Below are positions 1 through 7,571 of a stretch of DNA of 64,000 bases, in pieces (position 1 is the stretch's first letter; the number at the start of each line of letters is the position of its first letter). The translations under genes were made by a program, and so were the position numbers. The notes beneath the pieces were generated by a model. That model saw only the letters and a list, made by a program, of their open reading frames with translations, had not been told where the DNA came from and made no database searches. This stretch comes from Rhizorhapis suberifaciens (GTDB lineage: Bacteria; Pseudomonadota; Alphaproteobacteria; Sphingomonadales; Sphingomonadaceae), in assembly GCF_014200045.1 (NCBI RefSeq), contig NZ_JACHOV010000012.1, positions 36,204 through 100,203 on the forward strand, read 5' to 3'.

Positions 1-2
1 AC

Positions 3-512
3 GGATTTAACGATCCAAGATCATGGGCACTCAATGCTACTGGACTTACCAGGCGCGAATATCAGGCTGCCCTTAGTCGGGATGGCAAGCTATTCGCCTA
101 CGGCCTTCCGCCCTGCAAGAATGGCCATACTATGCGGACTGTTGGTGGTTGCCCGCAATGCAATACGCAGTACCTGTCGTATGTCCGCCACAACGTTTCG
201 CCTGGCTATGTCTATATTGCTCGATCGAACAGTACGAGGCTTGTCAAAGTGGGCCTATCCGCGGACTTCGATAACCGCCTGTATATTGCCAATCTGGAGG
301 GATACGCAGACATCTGGGACTGGATCGTGAGAGATTTTCGCTACGTCCAGGAAATGGGCCGGGTGGAGGCAGGGGTAAAGCGTGCTCTGGCCTCCTATGG
401 CGTCAATCGAGTTTGGATCCGTAACGGCAAAATCACGACTGCCAAGGAGGTGTTCTCCTGCACCCTCAAACTTGCGCGCGAGGCTCTGCATCGAGAAGTG
501 GCGCGAATGTGA
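3..512 (+). CDS. GIY-YIG (T5orf172/MUG113-like) protein, 5' end outside window
   Basis: The reading frame is open from the first bases of the window, so the protein probably starts further left. The visible part has about 169 residues. A Cys-x3-His followed by Cys-x2-Cys (PPCKNGH ... GGCPQCN) suggests a small zinc-binding element, and it is followed by GYVYIARS and VKVGLSADFDNRL. That pattern matches the T5orf172 branch of the GIY-YIG nuclease fold, with a conserved tail ending in KEVFSCTLKLAREAL. Such domains occur in phage and defence nucleases. A second GIY-YIG protein closes the operon at 7420, so the pair brackets the methyltransferase and helicase genes. An internal ATG at 132 would give 126 residues but would cut off the first half of the Cys/His element. 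I cannot judge the activity. Confidence 0.6.
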   Translation, partial: GFNDPRSWALNATGLTRREYQAALSRDGKLFAYGLPPCKNGHTMRTVGGCPQCNTQYLSYVRHNVSPGYVYIARSNSTRLVKVGLSADFDNRLYIANLEGYADIWDWIVRDFRYVQEMGRVEAGVKRALASYGVNRVWIRNGKITTAKEVFSCTLKLAREALHREVARM

Positions 513-741
513 ATCGTCCGCGAATTGGGCAGGATGTGCTCACGCCCATAAGGCCAAGAAATGCAGGTCAGCCTAGCGCAAGGCGCTGCGCGCTGATTTG
601 GAACCAGACGACCGGTGCCCAGCAGATGAAAGCAACCGCATAAAAGGCGGGTGTCATCGTGGCCGCTTACCTCATGCTACTGCGCTTGCGGTTATGCCGC
701 TACACAGCGTAGTGTCGCATTTGAGAGACAAGCAGGCATTT

Positions 742-3510
742 ATGAACGCAGTAGAAATTGAACAGGCCATTTCCGATCTGGCAGCGTTGCCATTCGATCG
801 GGCTGAATTCGCGTTCGCTTTCCTCGAGGCGTTCGGCAACAAGGCAACTACGCTGAAGAAGCTGCGCTCGGGGGCGTCCAATGCGTCGGATGTCCCTGGC
901 GGCGTGCTTCAGCGCAGCAATATCCACATCGCGACCTGCGATAGCGGCGTCGTCGATGACACGCTGAAAGCCCTGCGCGACAGCCCGAAAACCGCTGCCG
1001 CCAAGGCAAAGTTCATCCTCGCCACCGATGGCGACCAGTTCCAGGCGGAAGACCTTGCCAGCGGCGAGACGGTGTCCTGCACCTATGCCGAATTCCCCGA
1101 TCACTTCGGCGTGTTCCTGCCGCTAGCGGGCATCACCACCGTCAAGCAGATCCGCGAAAGCACCTTCGACATCCGGGCGACGAGCCGCCTGAACAAACTT
1201 TATGTCGAGCTGCTGAAGGACAATCCCGACTGGGCAAGCGCCGAGCGGCGTCCGGACATGAACCATTTCATGGCCCGGCTGATCTTCTGCTTCTTTGCCG
1301 AGGATACCGACATCTTCCATGGCGAAGGCCTGTTCAGCAAGACGGTCGAGCAGATCAGCGCCCGCGATTCATCGGATACGGCGCATGTGATCAGCGAAAT
1401 ATTTCGCGCCATGGATACCAAGCTCGACGATCGTGCCGGTGCCAATATCCCGCGCTATGCGTGTGGCTTTCCCTATGTGAACGGCCAGCTGTTCTCCGGC
1501 AGCACGGAAACGCCTCGCTTTACCCGCATCGCCCGATCCTATCTGGTCCATATCGGCAATCTGAACTGGAAGAAGATCAACCCCGACATCTTCGGCAGCA
1601 TGATCCAGGCAGTGGCCGACGACGAGGAGCGCGGCGCTCTCGGCATGCATTACACCAGCGTGCCCAACATCCTGAAGGTGTTGAACCCGCTGTTCCTCAA
1701 TGATCTGCGCGCCAGTCTTGACGAGGCGGGCGACAATGGCCGGAAGCTGCTGAACCTGCGCCAACGCATGGCGAAGATCAGGGTGTTCGATCCGGCCTGC
1801 GGATCGGGCAATTTCCTTGTCATCGCCTACAAGCAGATTCGCGAGATCGAGGCGGAGATCAATCGGCGCCGCGGCGAGCCGGACCGGCGCAGCGACATTC
1901 CCCTCACCAATTACCGGGGCATCGAACTGCGCGACTTCCCGGCGGAGATCGCGCGCCTTGCCCTGATCATCGCCGAATTTCAGTGTGACGTGACCTATCG
2001 TGGGCAACAAGAGGCGTTGCTCGAATTCCTGCCGCTCGACAGCCAGAACTGGATCACTTGTGGAAATGCGCTGCAATACGATTGGTTGTATTTGTGTCCA
2101 CCGACCGGCACGGGCGTGAAGTTGCAGGCCGACGACCTTTTCAAGACTGACCTGCAACAAGCAGAGATCGACTTCGAGAACGAAGGGGGCGAAACTTACA
2201 TCTGCGGCAATCCGCCCTATCTCGGCTCCACTTTGCAGTCCGACGAGCAAAAGGCCGATCTTCAGGCAATTTTCAGCCATCGCACCAACAACTGGAAGTC
2301 TCTAGACTACGTTGCCGGTTGGTTCATGAAAGCCGCTGATTACGGAATGCGGACGAACGCTGCCGCCGCTTTCGTTTCAACCAATAGCATTTGCCAGGGC
2401 CAGCAGGTGCCGATCCTATGGCCTCTGATTTTCGCGACCGGGCATGAGATCGCTTTCGCTCATACCAGTTTCAAGTGGGCCAATCTTGCCAGTTTCAATG
2501 CCGGTGTCACCGTCGCGATCATTTCGATTGCCATCGACGTGCCCAGCTCACGGCAGCTGTTTTCGGAATCCGACATCGGCGAGCCGATTATGCAGCAAGT
2601 CTCACATATCAACGCCTATCTCGTAGCTGGGCCAAACATCATCGTCCATTCCCGTAATTCGCCGCCAGACGGACGACAGGAAATCGACGCTGGCGGCAAA
2701 CCTGTCGAGGGTGGACACCTGTTGCTCACTGTCCACGAGCGCGACCAGTTGCTGAGAGAGGTGCCTATGGCCTCTCGGTTCCTGAAGCGTGTCTTCGGCG
2801 CGAACGAACACAACAAGGGAATCGTCAGGTATGCGCTGTGGATTGGCGACGACGGCGCACCAATTGCTGAGCAGGATGAACGGCTAAAACGCAGGCTGGA
2901 TGGCGTCCGCGAGATGCGATTGGCCAGCCCAAAGCCTGCGACTAGGGCGAGCGCAGGTCGACCCCACAGGTTTCAGGAAGTGAAACAAACGGGTGTTGAG
3001 AGGGTAACCCTCGTTCCTGTGCTGACCTCGGAAAAGCGGCAGTTTATTCCGGTTGGCTTGGAACCTTCGGGCACAATCATCACGAACCTTTCATTCGCGC
3101 AGTTGGACGGCCCAATCTCGGACATCGCGATTCTGAACTCTCGACTGCACTTCATTTGGATCGCAACGGTCTGCGGGAAGTTTAAGACAGACTACCGCTA
3201 TTCCAACACTATGGGCTGGAATACCTTTCCTATCCCGAAGCTCACCGAGCAAAACAAAGCTGACCTAATGCGCTGCGCCGAGGACATTCTGCTCGCTCGC
3301 GAGGCGCATTTTCCGGCGACCATCGCTGACCTATATGAGGTTAAGGACGGCGAAAATAAAATGCCCGAAAACCTCCGCCACGCGCATGAGCGCAACGATG
3401 AGGTCCTGGAACGGATCTACATCGGCCGCCGGTTCAAGAACGATACCGAGCGCCTGGAAAAGCTGTTTGAGCTCTACGCCAGGATGACCGGAGCCAGGGC
3501 TGCGGCTTGA
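742..3510 (+). CDS. MmeI-like class I SAM-dependent DNA (adenine) methyltransferase
   Basis: A protein of 922 residues whose catalytic core carries the SAM-binding motif DPACGSGNF (about residue 350) and the N6-adenine amino-methyltransferase motif NPPY (about residue 490). The order is MmeI-like: an N-terminal region (FAFLEAFGNKATTLKKL), a helical spacer, the methylase core, a target-recognition region and a C-terminal region ending in ERLEKLFELYARM. I chose ATG 742 because family similarity begins at MNAVEIEQAI. Upstream in-frame starts at 694 and 598 would add residues unlike the family. MmeI itself has an N-terminal PD-(D/E)xK nuclease. I do not see a convincing D...ExK signature here, so cleavage may be done by a partner, with the GIY-YIG protein at 6230 the obvious candidate. 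It leads a cluster with a toxin-antitoxin pair and a helicase. Confidence 0.82.
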   Translation: MNAVEIEQAISDLAALPFDRAEFAFAFLEAFGNKATTLKKLRSGASNASDVPGGVLQRSNIHIATCDSGVVDDTLKALRDSPKTAAAKAKFILATDGDQFQAEDLASGETVSCTYAEFPDHFGVFLPLAGITTVKQIRESTFDIRATSRLNKLYVELLKDNPDWASAERRPDMNHFMARLIFCFFAEDTDIFHGEGLFSKTVEQISARDSSDTAHVISEIFRAMDTKLDDRAGANIPRYACGFPYVNGQLFSGSTETPRFTRIARSYLVHIGNLNWKKINPDIFGSMIQAVADDEERGALGMHYTSVPNILKVLNPLFLNDLRASLDEAGDNGRKLLNLRQRMAKIRVFDPACGSGNFLVIAYKQIREIEAEINRRRGEPDRRSDIPLTNYRGIELRDFPAEIARLALIIAEFQCDVTYRGQQEALLEFLPLDSQNWITCGNALQYDWLYLCPPTGTGVKLQADDLFKTDLQQAEIDFENEGGETYICGNPPYLGSTLQSDEQKADLQAIFSHRTNNWKSLDYVAGWFMKAADYGMRTNAAAAFVSTNSICQGQQVPILWPLIFATGHEIAFAHTSFKWANLASFNAGVTVAIISIAIDVPSSRQLFSESDIGEPIMQQVSHINAYLVAGPNIIVHSRNSPPDGRQEIDAGGKPVEGGHLLLTVHERDQLLREVPMASRFLKRVFGANEHNKGIVRYALWIGDDGAPIAEQDERLKRRLDGVREMRLASPKPATRASAGRPHRFQEVKQTGVERVTLVPVLTSEKRQFIPVGLEPSGTIITNLSFAQLDGPISDIAILNSRLHFIWIATVCGKFKTDYRYSNTMGWNTFPIPKLTEQNKADLMRCAEDILLAREAHFPATIADLYEVKDGENKMPENLRHAHERNDEVLERIYIGRRFKNDTERLEKLFELYARMTGARAAA

Positions 3511-3548
3511 TGGCGCATTCCTTGACTCGCTTACATCCAAAGCGCATA

Positions 3549-3564
3549 TATCTCAAATGAGATA
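3549..3564. promoter_or_regulatory. Perfect inverted repeat, likely operator of the RelB-type antitoxin
   Basis: TATCTCA-AA-TGAGATA is a perfect palindrome with 7-bp arms and a 2-bp spacer. It ends two bases before the AGGAGG ribosome site of the antitoxin gene. RelB/DinJ ribbon-helix-helix proteins normally repress their own promoters by binding short palindromes like this. It also shows that the toxin-antitoxin pair has its own control inside the larger cluster. Confidence 0.6.
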
Positions 3565-3576
3565 CAGGAGGCAGTG

Positions 3577-3855
3577 ATGAACGCCCAGAGTTCAATGCTC
3601 CACATCCGACTGGATAATGAGCTCAAAGCCAAGGCGACCGAGGCGCTGGCGGCGATGGGCCTGACCGCGTCCGATGCCGTTCGGCTGCTGTTTCACCGCA
3701 TCGCCGCTGACCAGGCGTTCCCTCTCGAACTCAAGGTGCCCAATGCGGAGACCCGCGCAGCACTCGCGGAGGCCGAGCAGATGAAGGCAGCGCGCACTGC
3801 CCGCTTCGCCAATCCCGACGAGATGTTTGCAGCGCTCGATGGCAAAGCCGAGTAA
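3577..3855 (+). CDS. RelB/DinJ-family antitoxin
   Basis: A 92-residue protein with an N-terminal ribbon-helix-helix segment (MLHIRLDNELKAKATEAL, then MGLTASDAVRLLFHRIA) typical of the RelB/DinJ antitoxin family, and a charged C-terminal tail that would wrap the toxin. AGGAGG lies five bases before ATG 3577. A GTG at 3574 is too close to that site to be preferred. The gene overlaps the downstream toxin start by 17 bases. The palindrome at 3549-3564 is the probable autoregulatory site. The pair sits between the methyltransferase and helicase genes. Confidence 0.85.
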   Translation: MNAQSSMLHIRLDNELKAKATEALAAMGLTASDAVRLLFHRIAADQAFPLELKVPNAETRAALAEAEQMKAARTARFANPDEMFAALDGKAE

Positions 3856-4159
3856 GCGCGCGGCCATTCCGCGTGCCGTCGACTATACGCAGGCATTCCA
3901 TAAAGACTGGGAGCGGCTGTCCCGCTCTGGACGGTATGACATGGGCAAGCTGAAGGAGGCGATGCTGCTGCTGATCGCCAATGACGCCCCGCTCGGTCCC
4001 GAATGGAAGGACCACGCGCTGAAAGGAGAATGGCTCGGCAGCCGCGAATGCCATGTAGGCGGCGACTTCTTGCTAATCTACAACCTCGACGAAACCATCG
4101 GCAAAAGCGGTACGATCTATTTTGTTCGGGCCGGCACCCATAGCGAACTGTTCAAGTGA
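3839..4159 (+). CDS. YafQ-type (RelE superfamily) mRNA endoribonuclease toxin
   Basis: A 106-residue protein very like YafQ: FHKDWERLSRSGRYDMGKLK, KDHALKGEW, RECHVGGDFLLIY and a C-terminal GTHSELF. The His and Asp positions that form the YafQ active site (in DHAL, ECH, the D of DFLLIY and GTHS) are all present, so it looks catalytically competent. YafQ toxins cut mRNA on the ribosome and are neutralised by DinJ-type antitoxins, which matches the gene before it. The start at 3839 overlaps the antitoxin gene (an alternative ATG lies at 3827). Its stop overlaps the helicase start as TGATG, so toxin and helicase are translationally coupled. Confidence 0.87.
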   Translation: MAKPSKRAAIPRAVDYTQAFHKDWERLSRSGRYDMGKLKEAMLLLIANDAPLGPEWKDHALKGEWLGSRECHVGGDFLLIYNLDETIGKSGTIYFVRAGTHSELFK

Positions 4160-6237
4160 TGAGTTCTGACATGACCGACTCCGCCAAGATCATTCCCGCA
4201 ATCTCGTTCGCTGTCGCTCCCCCTGGAGCTTCCGCCAAATCGAATGAATTCGGCATGCGCCCGATGCAGGCGCTGGCCTATGACAAGCGCGGTGAGCAGT
4301 ATCTGCTAATCAAATCTCCGCCGGCGTCGGGCAAGTCGCGCGCGCTCATGTTCATCGCGCTCGACAAGCTGGCCAACCAGGGCGTGAAGCAGGCCATCAT
4401 CTGCGTGCCCGAACGATCAATCGGTGCCAGCTTCAACAGCGAGCCGCTGAGCAAGCATGGCTTCTTCGCCGACTGGGACGTCGCCCCACAATGGAACCTC
4501 TGCAACACGCCAGGTGCGGATGATCCCAAAGTCGCGAAATCGAAGGTGAAGGCTGTCGGTGAATTTCTCGCCAGTGACAGCAAGGTTCTGGTCTGCACCC
4601 ACGCGACCTTCCGCTTCGCCTTTGACGAGCTCGGCGTGGAGGCCTTCGACGACAGGCTGATTGCGATCGATGAATTCCATCATGTCTCGGCCGACGCGGG
4701 CAACCGTCTTGGCGCCCAGCTTGCCCAGCTGATCGCACGGGACAAGGCGCATATCGTCGCGATGACCGGGAGCTATTTCCGCGGTGACGCAATCCCCGTG
4801 CTGGCGCCGGACGACGAAGCGAAGTTTGAGACCGTTACCTACACCTACTACCAACAGCTCAATGGCTACGAGCATCTAAAGGTGCTCGACATCGGCTATA
4901 GTTTCTACACCGGCCCCTATACCGACAAGATTTCGGCGCTGCTCGACCCGACGGTCAAGACGATCGTCCACATACCCTCGGTCAATTCGCGGGAAAGCCT
5001 CAAGGACAAGCACCGCGAGGCCGAGGACATCATGAACCACCTTGGCGAATGGGTGGGGGTCGATGACGCAACCGGCTTCCACCTCATTCGAACGGCAGCA
5101 GGCAGCATCGTTCGGGTCGCCGATCTGGTCGATGATGACCCGGCGAAACGCAATCGCGTTATTGGTGCGCTCAAAAGCCCGCAGGCGCGCAGCGATCGCG
5201 ATTTTGTCGACATCATCATTGCGCTGGGCATGGCCAAGGAAGGCTTCGACTGGATCTGGTGCGAACATGCGCTGACGGTCGGCTATCGCTCGAGCTTGAC
5301 CGAGATCATCCAGATCATCGGCCGCGCCACGCGCGATGCGCCGGGTAAAACCCGGACCCGCTTTACCAATCTGATCGCGGAACCCGCCGCCGATGATCCA
5401 CTCGTCGTCGAGGCCATCAACGATTATCTCAAGGCGATCGCGGCCAGCCTGCTGATGGAGCAGGTGCTGGCGCCGCGCTTCGATTTTACTCCGAAGGATG
5501 CCGGCGAAAAGCCGGGCTTCGACTATGGTCCGGACGGCTATCAGGAAGGCGCCACCAACGTCGGGATCAATGAGCAGGGGCAGATGCACTTCGAGATCAA
5601 GGGCCTGAAATTGCCCAAGAGCATCGAGGCAACCCGCATTTGTCGCGAGGATCTGAACGAGGTGATAGCCGCGTTTGTCCAGGACAAGTCAGCCGTCGAG
5701 CGCGGGATGTTCGATCCCGAAGTCGTACCCGAAGAACTGACGCAACTGCGGATGGGCAAGATCGTCCGCGAGAAATATCCAGATCTTGCCGAGGAGGACC
5801 AGGAGGCGGTGCGCCAGCACGCGATCGCCGCGCTGACAGTCACTCAACAGGCAAAGGCCGCGCTCGGAGGCGAAGATCTCGACGAACTGGGCAAAGCCAG
5901 TACCGCCTTCATCGACGGCGTGCGCAAGTTCGCGCTGAGTGTGACGGAGCTAGACATCGACCTGATCGATCGGATCAACCCCTTCAGCGCGACCTATGCA
6001 GTGCTCGCCAAGGCGATGGACGAAAAGACGCTGCTGCAAGTGCAGGCGGTCATCAACGCGAAGAAGGACAAGCTGACCTACGACGACGCCCGTGCGCTGG
6101 CCGAACGGGCGCTCGAGTTCAAGCGGGAGCGCGGTCGGCTGCCATCGCTGACGTCTCAGGATGCCTGGGAGCGCAAAATGGCCGAAGGCGTCGCCTTCTT
6201 GCAGCGCCATGCGACGAAGACTGCAGCCGATGGCTGA
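4159..6237 (+). CDS. SF2 DEAD/DEAH-type helicase of the methyltransferase cluster
   Basis: A 692-residue superfamily 2 helicase-like ATPase. The Walker A motif is SPPASGKS (residues about 53-60), Walker B is IAIDEFHH (about 171), motif III is AMTGS, and the second RecA domain carries MAKEGFDW and motif VI QIIGRATRD. The helicase core takes up about the first 430 residues. The rest is charged and unassigned. ATG 4159 overlaps the toxin stop, and the gene runs into the GIY-YIG gene with an 8-base overlap, so methyltransferase, toxin-antitoxin, helicase and nuclease genes form one tightly coupled unit. The context suggests a DNA translocase in restriction or phage defence. It is not an SNF2-type DrmD protein. 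Confidence 0.82.
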   Translation: MSSDMTDSAKIIPAISFAVAPPGASAKSNEFGMRPMQALAYDKRGEQYLLIKSPPASGKSRALMFIALDKLANQGVKQAIICVPERSIGASFNSEPLSKHGFFADWDVAPQWNLCNTPGADDPKVAKSKVKAVGEFLASDSKVLVCTHATFRFAFDELGVEAFDDRLIAIDEFHHVSADAGNRLGAQLAQLIARDKAHIVAMTGSYFRGDAIPVLAPDDEAKFETVTYTYYQQLNGYEHLKVLDIGYSFYTGPYTDKISALLDPTVKTIVHIPSVNSRESLKDKHREAEDIMNHLGEWVGVDDATGFHLIRTAAGSIVRVADLVDDDPAKRNRVIGALKSPQARSDRDFVDIIIALGMAKEGFDWIWCEHALTVGYRSSLTEIIQIIGRATRDAPGKTRTRFTNLIAEPAADDPLVVEAINDYLKAIAASLLMEQVLAPRFDFTPKDAGEKPGFDYGPDGYQEGATNVGINEQGQMHFEIKGLKLPKSIEATRICREDLNEVIAAFVQDKSAVERGMFDPEVVPEELTQLRMGKIVREKYPDLAEEDQEAVRQHAIAALTVTQQAKAALGGEDLDELGKASTAFIDGVRKFALSVTELDIDLIDRINPFSATYAVLAKAMDEKTLLQVQAVINAKKDKLTYDDARALAERALEFKRERGRLPSLTSQDAWERKMAEGVAFLQRHATKTAADG

Positions 6238-7420
6238 GCTTTCTGATCTTGAGCTCCTGGCCGAGCTTGGCATTGATACCGCGCTGCAAAGCAAGCGCGC
6301 CCTGACGCCGCGCGATGAACGCATCATCGCCGGGTTCGAAGACATTCAGCGCTTCGTTGCCGAACATGGCAGGCTACCTCAGCATGGAGAGCATTGCGAC
6401 ATTTTCGAACGGCTTTACGCCGTCCGTCTGGATCGCCTGCGCGCCCAACCCGATTGCTGTGAACTTCTGGCGAACCTGGACACCGGCGGGCTTCTGGGCA
6501 CGTCTTCGGGAGATGCGCCCACGACTCTCGCCGATGATGAACTGCTTCAGCAACTCGGCATTGCTGCCGATCCCGCTTCCGACATCACCCAGCTCAAGCA
6601 TGTCGTTTCTCGCGCTGAAAAGCGGGCTGCGGAAGAAATCGCCAACCGCGAGAAGTGCGAAGATTTCGGCGAGTTTGCGAGGCTTTTCGAGCAAGTGCGG
6701 GTCGACCTCGCGGCCGGCGTGCGCGAAACCAAGCCAATCGTGCAGACCGAGATCACGCTCGCGGAAATTCAGCCGGGTAGTTTCTACATTGTTGGTGGCC
6801 AATTGGCCTATATCGCTGGCGCCACCGATGAATTCGTCACCCAATATGAGCGCAAGGATCGTCGAGTTCGCGTGATCTATGACAATGCGACCGAAAGCAG
6901 CGTCCTGTCGCGCTCCTTTCAGAAGGCTCTCTACCGAGACGATACTGCACGGCGCATCACCGAACCAGGCGCTGGCCCGCTCTTCGGCAGTATCGCTGAG
7001 CCCGACGACCTTGAGAGCGGCACGATCTATGTCCTGCGCAGCAAATCCGCGCACCCCTATGTCGCGGAACGGCGCGATCTGATTCACAAGATCGGCGTCA
7101 CTGGTCAGCCGGTCGAAACTCGGATCGCCAATGCGCGCAACGACCCGACATTTCTTTTGGCCGACGTGGAGATTGTCGCCACCTATCGGCTGTACAATAT
7201 CAACAAGACCAAGCTTGAAAATCTGATCCATCGCGCTCTGGCACCGGCAAGGCTCGATCTATCTGCGGGTGACCGCTTCGGCAAAGCCGTTCAGCCCCGA
7301 GAATGGTTCCTTGTCCCCTTGTCAGCCATTGATGAATTGGTGAACAAGATCAGCGACGGTACGATCATTGAATATCAATACGATCCTGATCGGGCAGGGT
7401 TCGCACGCTCTTCCGCCTGA
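6230..7420 (+). CDS. GIY-YIG (T5orf172-like) nuclease, last gene of the defence cluster
   Basis: A 396-residue protein. The C-terminal part (from about residue 264) has GTIYVLRS, then IHKIGVTGQPVETRIANA and a late NKTKLENLIHRAL, the layout of the GIY-YIG T5orf172/MUG113 domain. The N-terminal part has two similar acidic leader-like segments (LELLAELGI and DELLQQLGI) and a helical middle, with no recognised family. ATG 6230 lies inside the helicase stop overlap (ATGGCTGA). I infer that it is the cleavage subunit matching the methyltransferase and helicase, because the methyltransferase shows no nuclease motif of its own. That assignment rests on context and is untested. Confidence 0.75.
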   Translation: MAELSDLELLAELGIDTALQSKRALTPRDERIIAGFEDIQRFVAEHGRLPQHGEHCDIFERLYAVRLDRLRAQPDCCELLANLDTGGLLGTSSGDAPTTLADDELLQQLGIAADPASDITQLKHVVSRAEKRAAEEIANREKCEDFGEFARLFEQVRVDLAAGVRETKPIVQTEITLAEIQPGSFYIVGGQLAYIAGATDEFVTQYERKDRRVRVIYDNATESSVLSRSFQKALYRDDTARRITEPGAGPLFGSIAEPDDLESGTIYVLRSKSAHPYVAERRDLIHKIGVTGQPVETRIANARNDPTFLLADVEIVATYRLYNINKTKLENLIHRALAPARLDLSAGDRFGKAVQPREWFLVPLSAIDELVNKISDGTIIEYQYDPDRAGFARSSA

Positions 7421-7483
7421 CTTTCAGGTGCCATCTGGCGAATTAGCCGCCTTTAATTCAATCTATCTGACTATTCAGGAACC

Positions 7484-7513
7484 GGCGCCGCGCGACTTTG
7501 GGAGCGCGGCGCC
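7484..7513. terminator. Strong stem-loop between convergent genes
   Basis: GGCGCCGCGC and GCGCGGCGCC form a perfect 10-bp stem with a 10-base loop, midway between the end of the GIY-YIG gene and the end of the ParB gene on the other strand. It has no T-tract on either side, so it may be a bidirectional terminator or simply a structured barrier. Confidence 0.5.
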
Positions 7514-7571
7514 TCGCCGCTCCCGATCCCGAGGCGTAGGGAAGGGGACGGCTTGCGCCGCCCCCAGCCCT

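Noticed and set aside
1369..2280. Minus-strand frame of 303 codons opposite the methyltransferase
   Set aside because: It is antisense to conserved methyltransferase motifs and has no family resemblance.
742..3510. Methyltransferase as a self-contained type IIG restriction enzyme
   Set aside because: I cannot see a D...ExK nuclease site in the N-terminal part. A hidden one cannot be excluded without alignment.
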